Assembly (NCBI GenBank): GCA_030601305.1
Contig: JAUVTV010000002.1
Location: 1-44,656 of the forward strand
Direction of reading: 5' to 3'
DNA length: 44,656 bases
Source: Candidatus Eiseniibacteriota bacterium
GTDB taxonomy: Bacteria; Eisenbacteria; RBG-16-71-46; CAIMUX01; WJJG01
Made by a program: the position numbers and the translations under genes. Positions within the stretch are counted from its first letter, which is position 1. Each line of letters begins with the position of its first letter. Of this stretch, positions 6,868-15,021 are shown in pieces. The notes under the pieces were generated by a model. The model was not told the DNA's origin. It did no database searches and saw nothing but the letters and a program-made list of their open reading frames with translations.

Positions 6868-8222
6868 CGGCGTCCTCCCCGACTCCCGCGTGCGGGCGTG
6901 CCCTTGCTCTTGCGGATCTTGAAGCGAATGGGCGAGCCCTCGAACCCGAACGCCTCGCGAAACTGCCGCCCGAGATAGCGCAGATACTCCGGCGCCAGCA
7001 TCTCGGGGTGGCGCGTATGGAGGCCGAAGGTCGGCGGCGTCACGCGCAGCTGGGTCGCGTAGCGGATCTTCGGCGGGCGCTTCCCGTGTCTCCCGCGCGG
7101 CGGCGTGCGGTCGATCGCCTCCTGGAGCACGCGGTTGATCTCGGCCGTCGTGATCTTGCGCTGCGCCTGTTCGTACAGCCGAATGACGGTCTCGGGGATC
7201 TGCCCCACGCGCTGTCCGCTGAGCGCGGAAACGAACAGAATCGGCGCGTAGTCGAGAAAGGTCAGCGCGCCCCGCACCCGCTTCTGCGCTTCCACCATGG
7301 TGCCGGTGTCCTTGACGACGGCATCCCACTTGTTCATGAGAATCATGCCCACCTTGCCGCTTTCCTCGACGAGCGAGGCGACCCGCTGGTCCTGGCGGCT
7401 GATCTCGCACGTGGCATCCAGCATGAACAGCGCCACGTCGGCCCGCTCGAGCGCGCGCAGGCTGCGCAGCGACGCGTAGAACTCGAAGCCGGGAAGATGG
7501 TCCCACTTGTGCCGGATGCCCGCGGTGTCGATGAGCCAGAAGGTTTGCTTTTGCCATCGCCAGGGAACGTCGATCGCATCGCGCGTCGTGCCGGGGCGCT
7601 CGTCGACGATCACCCGCTCGCGGCCGAGAAGCCGATTGAGCAGGCTCGACTTGCCCACGTTGGGCCGTCCCAGGATCGCGATGCGAATGCCTTCCCCGGG
7701 ATCCTTCATGCTGCCGCCTTCGGGGAGCAGCGCCACGAGCGCATCCAGCGCCTCGCCCACCAGGCGCCCCTCGGTCGCGGACACCGGACAGATGTGCTCC
7801 CACCCGAGAACCTGGAACTCGTGGACGTGCGCCTCCCAGCGCTCGCCGTCGACCTTGTTGACGACCTGGAGCACGGGAACATCCGTCGAGAGCTGATGGA
7901 GCGTGCGCGAGATCTCCTCGTCCAGCGGCTGCAGCCCCTCGCGGCCGTCGGTCACGAAGAGCACCACGTCGCACTCCTCGAGCGCGCGCGTCACCTGCGA
8001 GGCGATGTACCCTTCCATGCCGCAGGTCGCGCTCGGCAACCAGCCACCGGTATCGACCAGGTAGAACTCTCGCCCGGCCCAGTCGGCCAGCCCCGCGTTG
8101 CGATCGCGCGTGACGCCCGGCGTGTCGTCGACCACCGCCTGCCGGCGATGGAGGATGCGGTTGAAGAGCGTCGACTTGCCGACGTTAGGGCGACCCACCA
8201 CAGCGACCACCGGAATGTGCAT
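6864..8222 (-). CDS. der: Ribosome biogenesis GTPase Der (EngA)
   Basis: A double-Era-like GTPase needed for 50S assembly. Domain 1 has GRPNVGKST, DDTPGVTRDR, DTGG and NKVD. Domain 2 has GRPNVGKSS, DERPGTTRDA, DTAG and NKWD. A KH-like C-terminal domain follows and ends in a basic tail. The 452-residue length is typical. It starts 9 nt after the DUF512 gene and is followed by plsY, an order also common in Firmicutes and other phyla. Confidence 0.97.
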   Translation of the reverse strand: MHIPVVAVVGRPNVGKSTLFNRILHRRQAVVDDTPGVTRDRNAGLADWAGREFYLVDTGGWLPSATCGMEGYIASQVTRALEECDVVLFVTDGREGLQPLDEEISRTLHQLSTDVPVLQVVNKVDGERWEAHVHEFQVLGWEHICPVSATEGRLVGEALDALVALLPEGGSMKDPGEGIRIAILGRPNVGKSSLLNRLLGRERVIVDERPGTTRDAIDVPWRWQKQTFWLIDTAGIRHKWDHLPGFEFYASLRSLRALERADVALFMLDATCEISRQDQRVASLVEESGKVGMILMNKWDAVVKDTGTMVEAQKRVRGALTFLDYAPILFVSALSGQRVGQIPETVIRLYEQAQRKITTAEINRVLQEAIDRTPPRGRHGKRPPKIRYATQLRVTPPTFGLHTRHPEMLAPEYLRYLGRQFREAFGFEGSPIRFKIRKSKGTPARGSRGGRR

Positions 8223-8231
8223 CTGCCGGCC

Positions 8232-9518
8232 TCATTCGAAGAGCGCGTCTCCGCCCAGGCCCACCTGAACGGGCCGGCGAAGCGTCTGCGCGAGCTGTTG
8301 CGGCGTCTGGTCATCGAGGGTCACGCCGTCGGCACTCAGCATGTCCGGCGGCAGGAGCACGAGGTCAAATTCATCCTCGCGTCCGAGCCGCTGCACGATG
8401 TCCACGCCGGACAGAAGGCCGGCCACCGTGACCCCGGGACCCAGGAAACGATTGTGCACGGCGAGCACCCGCACGTCAAAGCCTTGAGCCTCACCGGTGC
8501 GTTCCAAGGCTTCCGGAAGAAGCCGGGTCAGAATCGGCGCGAAGAGCGCGCCGGTGACGAGGACGACGCGCGTCGCGCGATCGGTCTCGGCGCCCGCGGC
8601 GAAGAGGCGCACCCTCTCGCGCAGCTCGCTTTCGAAGCGTCGCACCATGCCGACGCCGTTCTCGATCTGCGGGAAATCCTCATAGGCTTCTTCCGACGGC
8701 AGCGGGCGGCCCGCCAAGAGATACAGCTCGTCGGCGAGATAGTGCCGGCGACTCCCCCATCGCGACCGACAGCGCGCCTGTCGCACCGTCACGCGATCGA
8801 TGATCTCGGCAGCTTCGTCGGGGGTCACCGCGCGCAGAGCCGGCAACCGGTCGCGATGCGACGTGAGCCCCACCGGCACGATCGCCACGCTTTCGATCCC
8901 CGGATGGAGCGACTCGAGATCATCGAGCGTCTGCTCGAGCACCTCTCCGTCGTTGTAATCGGGAACGAGGACGATCTGCGTGTGCATGCGAATCCCACCC
9001 GCCTGCAGGCGCCGCATGCGCGGCAGGATTTCAGCGTCGCCGCGCGGGCGGAGCAGGCGACGACGGACTTCCGGGTCGGTGGCGTGCACCGAGATGTAGA
9101 GCGGGCTCAAGTGCTGCTCGACGATCCGCGCCAGCTCCCACTCGCGCAGATTCGTGAGCGTCACGTAGTTCCCATAGAGGAGGGAGAGGCGATAGTCCTC
9201 GTCCTTCACGTAGAGGCTTCGCCGAAGCCCCTTGGGATTCTGATCCACGAAGCAGAAGACGCACCGGTTGCCGCAGCAACGAATCGGATCCTCGGGCACG
9301 GTCAAGCCCAGGTCCTCGCCCGGCACACGCGTGACGGTGAGGCGGCGGACGGCGCCATCAGCGCCGCGGATCTCGAAGTCGAGTTCTTCGTCTGCCGCGT
9401 GGTAGATCAGGTCGAGGCGATCGCGGATCGGCTCCCCATCGATCGAGAGGACCTCCTCGCCCGCCCGAATGCCGGCACGCGCCGCGGGCGAGCTCTTCCT
9501 GACCTGCGTGATCTTCAT
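8232..9518 (-). CDS. DUF512 / PDZ-radical SAM protein
   Basis: A 428-residue protein with an N-terminal PDZ-like domain (about residues 1-65). The cluster CCGNRCVFCFVDQNPKG (about 81-97) supplies CxxxCxxC-type cysteines, followed by YGNYVTLTN and a C-terminal DUF512 region. It belongs to the radical-SAM-like family often found beside der. The molecular role is not established; a link to ribosome biogenesis is inferred only from the neighbourhood. The start codon has no strong ribosome binding site and lies 23 nt after a strong hairpin. Confidence 0.85.
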   Translation of the reverse strand: MKITQVRKSSPAARAGIRAGEEVLSIDGEPIRDRLDLIYHAADEELDFEIRGADGAVRRLTVTRVPGEDLGLTVPEDPIRCCGNRCVFCFVDQNPKGLRRSLYVKDEDYRLSLLYGNYVTLTNLREWELARIVEQHLSPLYISVHATDPEVRRRLLRPRGDAEILPRMRRLQAGGIRMHTQIVLVPDYNDGEVLEQTLDDLESLHPGIESVAIVPVGLTSHRDRLPALRAVTPDEAAEIIDRVTVRQARCRSRWGSRRHYLADELYLLAGRPLPSEEAYEDFPQIENGVGMVRRFESELRERVRLFAAGAETDRATRVVLVTGALFAPILTRLLPEALERTGEAQGFDVRVLAVHNRFLGPGVTVAGLLSGVDIVQRLGREDEFDLVLLPPDMLSADGVTLDDQTPQQLAQTLRRPVQVGLGGDALFE

Positions 9519-9541
9519 ACAGATCGTGCCCCGGAGCGAAA

Positions 9542-9569
9542 CAGGGGACCCGGTCGCCCGGATCCCCTG
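9542..9569 (-). terminator. Terminator or attenuator between tRNA-Gly and the DUF512 operon
   Basis: CAGGGGA pairs with TCCCCTG (7 bp), and the inside closes as CCGG-GCGA-CCGG after one mismatch. On the minus strand it is followed by TTT. It lies 11 nt after the tRNA CCA end and 23 nt before the next ATG, so it would end the tRNA transcript or limit read-through into DUF512-der. Confidence 0.6.
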
Positions 9570-9580
9570 CTATCCGAATC

Positions 9581-9655
9581 TGGAGCGGGCAACGGGAGTT
9601 GAACCCGCGACTCTCAGCTTGGGAAGCTGATACTCTACCACTGAGTTATGCCCGC
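9581..9655 (-). tRNA. tRNA-Gly (anticodon CCC)
   Basis: 75 nt with encoded CCA. The acceptor stem is GCGGGCA/TGCCCGC. The anticodon arm TCAGC-TTCCCAA-GCTGA gives anticodon CCC for GGG codons. The T-arm GCGGG-TTCAACT-CCCGT closes. It lies between miaA and the DUF512 gene on the same strand. Confidence 0.96.
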
Positions 9656-9675
9656 CCGAAAACCTCTCACCGGTC

Positions 9676-9704
9676 AGCCTATCCCGCGGCCTTGACCGTG
9701 TCAA
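9676..9704 (-). promoter_or_regulatory. Promoter of tRNA-Gly
   Basis: A perfect TTGACA -35 element, 17-nt spacer and TAGGCT -10 box, predicting a start about 14 nt before the tRNA. The -35 box is part of a small palindrome (CTTGAC-CGT-GTCAAG, 9691-9705), which could also act as a 3' hairpin of miaA. Confidence 0.65.
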
Positions 9705-9708
9705 GCGG

Positions 9709-10659
9709 CTAGCCCTCCCCGGCCTGCCGACAAACGACCTCCGCATGTGCCTTATCCGCAATTAGTTGGGGCGTATCCCCAGAATTGATCTGAATCTCGA
9801 CGATGCCCGTATACCGGTTGCGGAACCAGGTCTCCTGCCGCTTCGCGTACCGCCGCGTGCGCCGGATGAACGCTCCGGTCGCCTCCTCGATCGAGGCCTC
9901 GCCACGCAGTGCACGCGCAAACTCGGTGTAGCCGATCGATTCGAACGCGGGGCGATTCACCGCTACGCCTTGCTCGAGGAGCGCCGCCACCTCTTTGAGC
10001 AGTCCCTCCGCAAGCATGGCTCGCGCGCGGCTTTCGATGCGCGCATAGAGCTCCTCGCGGGGGCGCACGAGAAGGATCAGTGGCGGACCGACCGAGAGAT
10101 CCAGCCGACCTGGGGTGTGCTGCAGCTCGCTGAGAGGCTTCCCGGTCAGTTCCCGCACCTCGAGCGCGCGGCTGACGCGTTGGAAGTCCGCCGGCGACAG
10201 CCGCGCCGCCGAACTGGGATCCACCTCGGCCAGCCGCCGATGGAGGCCCGCATCGCCTTCCCGATCACGTAGGAGGCGATGCCGTTCCCGGATGGCCTCA
10301 TCGGCCGGCGGCATCGCATCCAGGCGGCCGAGGCAGGCGTCCACGTAGAGGCCCGAGCCGCCCACCGCCAGGGCTTCGCAACCGCGCTCCCGGAGTTCAT
10401 CCAGGCGCTCCCCGAAGCGGCGCGCAAAGTCCGCCGCCGTCACTTGCTCAACCGGATCGTACAGGTCGATGAGATGATGCCTCACGCGGGTGCATTCATC
10501 CGCCGTGGGCTTCGCGGTTCCGATGCTCAGCTGCCGGTAGACCTGGCGGGCATCCACCGAGAGAATCTCGGCCCCGAGCCGCTCGGCGAGTTCGATGCCC
10601 ACCGCCGTCTTGCCCACGGCGGTCGCGCCAACCAGGAACACCGGGCGCGCCTCCCGCAT
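9709..10659 (-). CDS. miaA: tRNA dimethylallyltransferase
   Basis: Transfers a dimethylallyl group to A37 of tRNAs reading codons that begin with U. The P-loop GATAVGKT lies near the N-terminus, followed by VDARQVYRQLSIGTAKP and HHLIDLYDP. The Zn-finger-like arm and C-terminal RRTRRYAKRQETWFR match the family. The ATG at 10659 lies 4 nt after the mutL stop with a GGAG site, trimming 30 spurious codons from the track. The mutL-miaA pair is common in proteobacteria. Confidence 0.95.
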   Translation of the reverse strand: MREARPVFLVGATAVGKTAVGIELAERLGAEILSVDARQVYRQLSIGTAKPTADECTRVRHHLIDLYDPVEQVTAADFARRFGERLDELRERGCEALAVGGSGLYVDACLGRLDAMPPADEAIRERHRLLRDREGDAGLHRRLAEVDPSSAARLSPADFQRVSRALEVRELTGKPLSELQHTPGRLDLSVGPPLILLVRPREELYARIESRARAMLAEGLLKEVAALLEQGVAVNRPAFESIGYTEFARALRGEASIEEATGAFIRRTRRYAKRQETWFRNRYTGIVEIQINSGDTPQLIADKAHAEVVCRQAGEG

Positions 10660-10663
10660 GGCG

Positions 10664-12478
10664 CTACTCCGGGCCCACGCCGCGCCCGAAACGCCGATCG
10701 AGATCGCGAAGTGAGATGAAGACGAAGGTCGGACGACCGTGGGGATCACCGTGCGGCCGCTGCGTGGCGAAGAGCTCGTCGACCAGACGGTTCATCTCCT
10801 CGACACTCAGCGGCTCCCCCGCTTTGATCGCCGCGCGGCAGGCATAGGATCGCGCGAGGCCCTCGAGCGTCTCGCCCTCGCGCAAGCCCATCGACGTCGC
10901 CTCGTCGAGCAGGTCGCGCAACAGCTCGGCCTCGGTGCGCGCTCGCCACAGAGGCGGGAGGCCGCGGATCATCACGCTGTTCTCGGAGAACTCCTCGGTG
11001 TCGAACCCCATGCGCGCGAGGCTTGCCGCCCCGTCGCGGTAGAGCTGCATCCGCTGCTCGTCCAGTTCAAGGACGACCGGGAAGAGCAGTTGCTGCGCGC
11101 CGCCCTCTCCGCGGGTCATGCGATCGCGGATCTGCTCGTACAGGATGCGCTCGTGCGCCGCGTGCTGGTCGATGATGAGCAGCCCCTTGCGTGTGTGCGC
11201 CAGGACGTACCGGTTGTGGAGCTGCCACAGGGAAACCAGCCCGAGGGTGGCCTCGGCCCCCACGGCTTCGCCCATGAGATCGGCATCGGCAACCAGCCCC
11301 GCACCCGGCGCACCGCCGTACAGGCGAGAAGCCTCCTCGAGGCCATCGAAGGTGCGCGACTCCGCGCGGTGATGCGCCGTCTTCGGCGCGGCCAGGCCAG
11401 CGCCCCTCGTGCCCGCAGGTGTCCCCGCTCGCGCGCCCCCCGCAGGATGCGCCGGCGCCTCGCCCCCCTTCTCGCCCACGAAGAAGCGCGGTAGGAGGCG
11501 CGCGACCGCTTGATGCACGGCCCGCTGGATCGAGCCGAACACCCGCCGTTCGTCCAGGAAGCGCACCTCGCGCTTGGCGGGATGGAGGTTCACGTCCACG
11601 CGGTCCGGCGGGATCACAAGAAAGAGCACGACCCAGGGATTCTGGTGTCCCGGCAGCAGATCACCGAATCCGTGCCGCACCGCCTGCCCGATCCAGGGAG
11701 CCGCCACCCACCGGCCGTTGACGAAGACGTGCTGGTGGAGCGAGCCCGCGCGGGCGAGCTCCGGAACCCCGAGGATCCCGCGCACCACGAGGTCCTTCTC
11801 GCGCCAGCTGACGTCGATCAACTGATCCTCGAGCTGCGCGCCGAAGAGCTGCAGCGCGCGCTCCCGCAGACCGCCGGCCGACGCGACGTCGATGGGCCGC
11901 TTGCCGTCGATCTCGAGGCACCACGCGACGCCCGGCGCCGAGAGCGCGTAGGCCACGCACGTGGCGCGCGCGAGCCGCATCTCCCCGGGGCCCTTCTTCA
12001 GGAAGCGCTTGCGCACAGGGGTGTTGAAGAAGAGGTCCTCGACGGTGACGCTCGTTCCCTGCGCGCGCGCGGCGGCGACCAACGGACCGATCTCGCCCGC
12101 CTCGGCCGTGATCTGCCAGGCGTGCTCCTCCTCCGCGGTGCGACTGACCACCGCGACCTTGGCGATCTCGACGATCGACGCCAACGCCTCGCCGCGGAAG
12201 CCGAGCGATTCGATCGCCAGCAGGTCCTCCTCGCGTGAGATCTTGCTCGTCGTGTACCGCTCGAGGGCGAGGGCCAGCTCGTCGCGCGTCATGCCGCGCC
12301 CGTCGTCGTGGACCCGCACCCGGCGGTCCAACGCCTCCGTGACTTCGATCGTGATCTGCTGCGCGTGCGCATCCAGGCTGTTCTCGATCAGCTCCTTGAC
12401 GACTGCGGCCGGGCGCGTGATCATCTCGCCCGCCGCGATGCGCGCCACCACATCGCGCGGCAGACGACGGATGCTCAT
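10664..12478 (-). CDS. mutL: DNA mismatch repair protein MutL (endonuclease type)
   Basis: A mismatch-repair mediator. The GHKL ATPase domain shows ELIENSLDAHA, DDGRGM and LGFRGEALASI, then GTSVTVEDLFFNTP. The C-terminal domain carries DQHAAHERILYE, the DQHA(X)2E(X)4E nicking motif absent from E. coli MutL, and ACRAAIKAG. The usual C-P-H-G-R-P zinc motif instead reads D-P-H-G-R-P. A charged, Pro/Ala-rich linker (about residues 335-390) joins the domains. The start is uncertain: ATG 12478 fits homologues, while ATG 12496 overlaps the upstream stop. An endonuclease-type MutL suggests methyl-independent repair. Confidence 0.95.
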   Translation of the reverse strand: MSIRRLPRDVVARIAAGEMITRPAAVVKELIENSLDAHAQQITIEVTEALDRRVRVHDDGRGMTRDELALALERYTTSKISREEDLLAIESLGFRGEALASIVEIAKVAVVSRTAEEEHAWQITAEAGEIGPLVAAARAQGTSVTVEDLFFNTPVRKRFLKKGPGEMRLARATCVAYALSAPGVAWCLEIDGKRPIDVASAGGLRERALQLFGAQLEDQLIDVSWREKDLVVRGILGVPELARAGSLHQHVFVNGRWVAAPWIGQAVRHGFGDLLPGHQNPWVVLFLVIPPDRVDVNLHPAKREVRFLDERRVFGSIQRAVHQAVARLLPRFFVGEKGGEAPAHPAGGARAGTPAGTRGAGLAAPKTAHHRAESRTFDGLEEASRLYGGAPGAGLVADADLMGEAVGAEATLGLVSLWQLHNRYVLAHTRKGLLIIDQHAAHERILYEQIRDRMTRGEGGAQQLLFPVVLELDEQRMQLYRDGAASLARMGFDTEEFSENSVMIRGLPPLWRARTEAELLRDLLDEATSMGLREGETLEGLARSYACRAAIKAGEPLSVEEMNRLVDELFATQRPHGDPHGRPTFVFISLRDLDRRFGRGVGPE

Positions 12479-12488
12479 CGCAGATTGC

Positions 12489-13607
12489 TCAGTCATCCCG
12501 TTCTTCGTGCTCTGCTCGCCCACGCTCCTCGTCCCTCTCCTCGGTCGTGGTGGGTTCTGCGCCGTTGCGCGTCACGCTGTGCCACAGCCGGCGCAGCCGC
12601 CGCCAGCTGCGGGCCTCCTCTTCCTGCACGGCGAGCCGCACCCAGGCGCGCACCCCAGCGGCTTCCGAAAGGAGCGCCTGGCGTACCAGACCCACCCATC
12701 CGCCCCCGGCGCCACTGGCGACGACATACAGGGTGGTTCCTCGCTCGCCCTTCAACCGCACCGCCGAGAGGCGCGCGGTGCCTAAGCCGCAAGCTGCCGC
12801 CGAAGCATGCGGCGTCTGGCTCTCCGTAAGTTGCGCGACGCCGAGCGTCCCCTGATCCGTTGCGATCTCCGCTCCCCAAACCGCCTCGGCGCCCAAGCGC
12901 GCAGCAATACGGCGCGCCGCCCGCTTGACCCGCACGACGCCGCCGGCCGCCGTCGCGGCGGCCACGCATCGGTCACCTTGCATGACGACCAGCAGCACTC
13001 CCTGGCTTCCGGCACCACTGAGCTGCGCGGTCCTTCGCGCCAACCACTCCCCGAGCCGCCTCGCACGCGCCATCTCGTCGAACCACGCCGGGATCGCGCC
13101 CGGCGACGCCGCCCGAGCCGCAGCCGTCTTCGCGGCGCTCGAGACCTCTGACGCGTGATTCGCGCGCCGGCCGCTCGCGTCCCCCGCACCGTCTCGCGCG
13201 CGTGTCAACACGCGTTCCCAGCGGAAACCGTCCTCGCCCCGGAAACTGGAGAGCTCGATGTCGGAGAGAACGACCAGATCCGGCGGAAGCCCCGCGGGCG
13301 GCGCCTCATCCTGCGCCGCGTAGATCAGCACGTCCAGGTCCGCCAGGGCTTCGCGCGGCGCCTCACGCACGACGGGAAACGAGAGCAAGCTGCCCAGTCG
13401 ATCCACCGTCTCCGAGGGATCCGCGGCCTGGATCCAGGCCACCTCCGCGCGAGGGTCCTGGTAGAGGGCCGGCAGCAGATCGAACTGCTCGCGACCCACT
13501 CCCAGGAACCCGATGCGGATCCTCGTCGACGATGTGGGCTCCATGTCTTGCTCCACCGATCCGGCCGCAACCGTTCGCCGCGGGTCCCCTGTCCCGGAAC
13601 CGCTCAC
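12489..13607 (-). CDS. Unknown protein: Rossmann-like N-terminus, possible GAF-like C-terminus
   Basis: I do not recognise this 372-residue protein. Residues ~29-130 look like a nucleotide-binding Rossmann half (IRIGFLGVG at the start, alternating strands and helices, DLDVLIYAAQDE). An Ala/Arg-rich linker follows. The region ~200-330 has the alternation of a small sensor domain (VLLVVMQGDRCVAAAT, ARRIAARLGAEAVWG) and might be GAF-like. The C-terminus is charged and probably disordered. The GTG start overlaps the glycosyltransferase stop as GTGA, so it is translationally coupled. No catalytic motif is visible. Confidence 0.75.
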   Translation of the reverse strand: MSGSGTGDPRRTVAAGSVEQDMEPTSSTRIRIGFLGVGREQFDLLPALYQDPRAEVAWIQAADPSETVDRLGSLLSFPVVREAPREALADLDVLIYAAQDEAPPAGLPPDLVVLSDIELSSFRGEDGFRWERVLTRARDGAGDASGRRANHASEVSSAAKTAAARAASPGAIPAWFDEMARARRLGEWLARRTAQLSGAGSQGVLLVVMQGDRCVAAATAAGGVVRVKRAARRIAARLGAEAVWGAEIATDQGTLGVAQLTESQTPHASAAACGLGTARLSAVRLKGERGTTLYVVASGAGGGWVGLVRQALLSEAAGVRAWVRLAVQEEEARSWRRLRRLWHSVTRNGAEPTTTEERDEERGRAEHEERDD

Positions 13608-14617
13608 GCACGCCCCGCCATCAGATTCCCCAAGGCCGCGACGACGCGCTCAGGCGCCATGTCCCGCCAGCAGCGGCGATGTCCTTGCCAGCACAGGCGC
13701 GGCCCGTGCACGTGACACGGCCTGCAGGACAAATCTACACCATGGACGACGCTTCTTCCCAGCGGTGAGAAGCCCAGTTCGGGGACCGTCGGACCGAACA
13801 GAGCCACGAGCGGCCGCTCCACCGCGGTCGCCAGGTGCTGGATCCCCGAGTCGCTGGAGACGACGGCATCCACTGCGGAGAGAAGCGCAATGACCTCGGG
13901 CAGATCACCCGAGAACGTCCTCTGCAGCCGTCCGGGTCCGCTTTCCAACAGGCCCTCTGCCGGACCGGACCCTGGCGCCAGCAACCGGACGACCCCCCAG
14001 CCGTGTCGTAGAAGCTCGGCCTCGATCGCGGCAGCCAGCTTCTCAGGGATCGCCTTGAGCGGACGCGAGGCGCCCGGCGAAAGGACCACCCAGCCGCGGT
14101 TGGGCGTCCCGCCGGCCCGCAAGGCGCGGGAGAGCGCATCGCGCGCGCAGCGATCGACCGACACCCCCGGCGAGAGCTCTCCCGCCCGCACCTGGTCGCC
14201 CGCCACCACGCGGGCGAAGCGCAGGGCTACCGGTTCGGGACCGGGCACGCGCCGTCCCAGGAGAACCATCACCCGTCGCCGCAAGGCGGCCCGCCGGTAG
14301 GTCCTTCGCTCCGCGCCGGGCGCGTATCGTCGGCAGGCGTGCTTCCCCTTGGCGCCGCCCTGCAGGTCGAGAACCACCGCGTAGGCATCCTGCGCCGGGG
14401 GCGAATCTTCCGCCTCGAGCAGAACGCGCCGGATGCCCGGGAGATCGTGCACGACGGGCGCGAACGCCGGGCGCGTGAGGAAGTCCACGTCCAGATCCGG
14501 CCTGCGCGCGGTCAGGAGTCGCACGACGACGGTCGCCAGCGTGACGTCGCCCAGACTGCTGAGGCGCGCAACGAGTACGGGCCCCTTCCAAGCATCCGCC
14601 GGCCAGGCTCCTTCCAC
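13604..14617 (-). CDS. Glycosyltransferase family 9 (heptosyltransferase-like)
   Basis: Resembles ADP-heptose:LPS heptosyltransferases (WaaF/WaaC fold), which add sugars to the LPS core at the inner-membrane face. It shows the N-terminal LVARLSSLGDVTLA motif, a central SPGASRPLKAIPEKL, and the donor-site region SSDSGIQHLATAVERPLVALFGPTVPE. A Cys-rich CRPC...CWQGHRRC segment near the C-terminus is typical of the family. The track ORF begins at 14680 inside the previous gene; the GTG at 14617, after its stop, is preferred. The acceptor sugar cannot be determined. Confidence 0.85.
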   Translation of the reverse strand: MEGAWPADAWKGPVLVARLSSLGDVTLATVVVRLLTARRPDLDVDFLTRPAFAPVVHDLPGIRRVLLEAEDSPPAQDAYAVVLDLQGGAKGKHACRRYAPGAERRTYRRAALRRRVMVLLGRRVPGPEPVALRFARVVAGDQVRAGELSPGVSVDRCARDALSRALRAGGTPNRGWVVLSPGASRPLKAIPEKLAAAIEAELLRHGWGVVRLLAPGSGPAEGLLESGPGRLQRTFSGDLPEVIALLSAVDAVVSSDSGIQHLATAVERPLVALFGPTVPELGFSPLGRSVVHGVDLSCRPCHVHGPRLCWQGHRRCWRDMAPERVVAALGNLMAGRA

Positions 14618-14639
14618 CGGATTCTCGCGCGGTGTCGGA

Positions 14640-15002
14640 CTACCAGCGGTACTTGGTGACGAACTCCTCCTCGAAGTCATACCCGTCCTCGAAGTCCGCG
14701 AGGCTGTCCTCGTTGGTCTTGCTGAGGAGGCCCTCCTCCACCATCAGGAACACCAGTTCCCCCACATCGCGGGCGCAGGTGAATCCCAAGTGCTGCAACA
14801 CGCTGAGCGCCATCGGCCCGTACTGGTTGCGACCCTCCTCGGCGAATGCTTCGAGGAGTTGCCGGCCGGAGACGTGTCCCTTGTGCTCGTGCATGAGTCG
14901 GCTGCGCGCCAGAGCCATGAAGATGAAGAAGTACGCCTGGGGCTTGAAGCGCGGCTTGCGCTCGTAGATCTCGTAGATCCGGGCTTCCCGTTCGTCTCTC
15001 AC
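14640..15002 (-). CDS. Minf_1886-family conserved protein
   Basis: A 120-residue soluble protein resembling the Minf_1886 family seen in planctomycetes, Verrucomicrobia and related phyla. The pattern is a Tyr/Phe-rich helix (QAYFFIFMALA), HVSGRQLLEAF, YGPMALSVLQHLG, GELVFLMVEEGLLSKT and the acidic end DFEDGYDFEEEF. Function is unknown. It starts at GTG with an AGGGAGGATG site, 19 nt after nadB. I assign the family from remembered pattern, not from a search. Confidence 0.7.
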   Translation of the reverse strand: MRDEREARIYEIYERKPRFKPQAYFFIFMALARSRLMHEHKGHVSGRQLLEAFAEEGRNQYGPMALSVLQHLGFTCARDVGELVFLMVEEGLLSKTNEDSLADFEDGYDFEEEFVTKYRW

Positions 15003-15021
15003 CGCCTCATCCTCCCTGACC

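Noticed and set aside
6868-7974. N-terminal part of the 591-aa track ORF that ends as plsY
   Set aside because: Out-of-frame reading of der; plsY starts at an ATGA overlap.
6843-9602. 919-aa plus-strand ORF
   Set aside because: Antisense shadow of der and the DUF512 gene; composition is Arg/Ala/His-rich with no motif, as expected from high-GC third positions.
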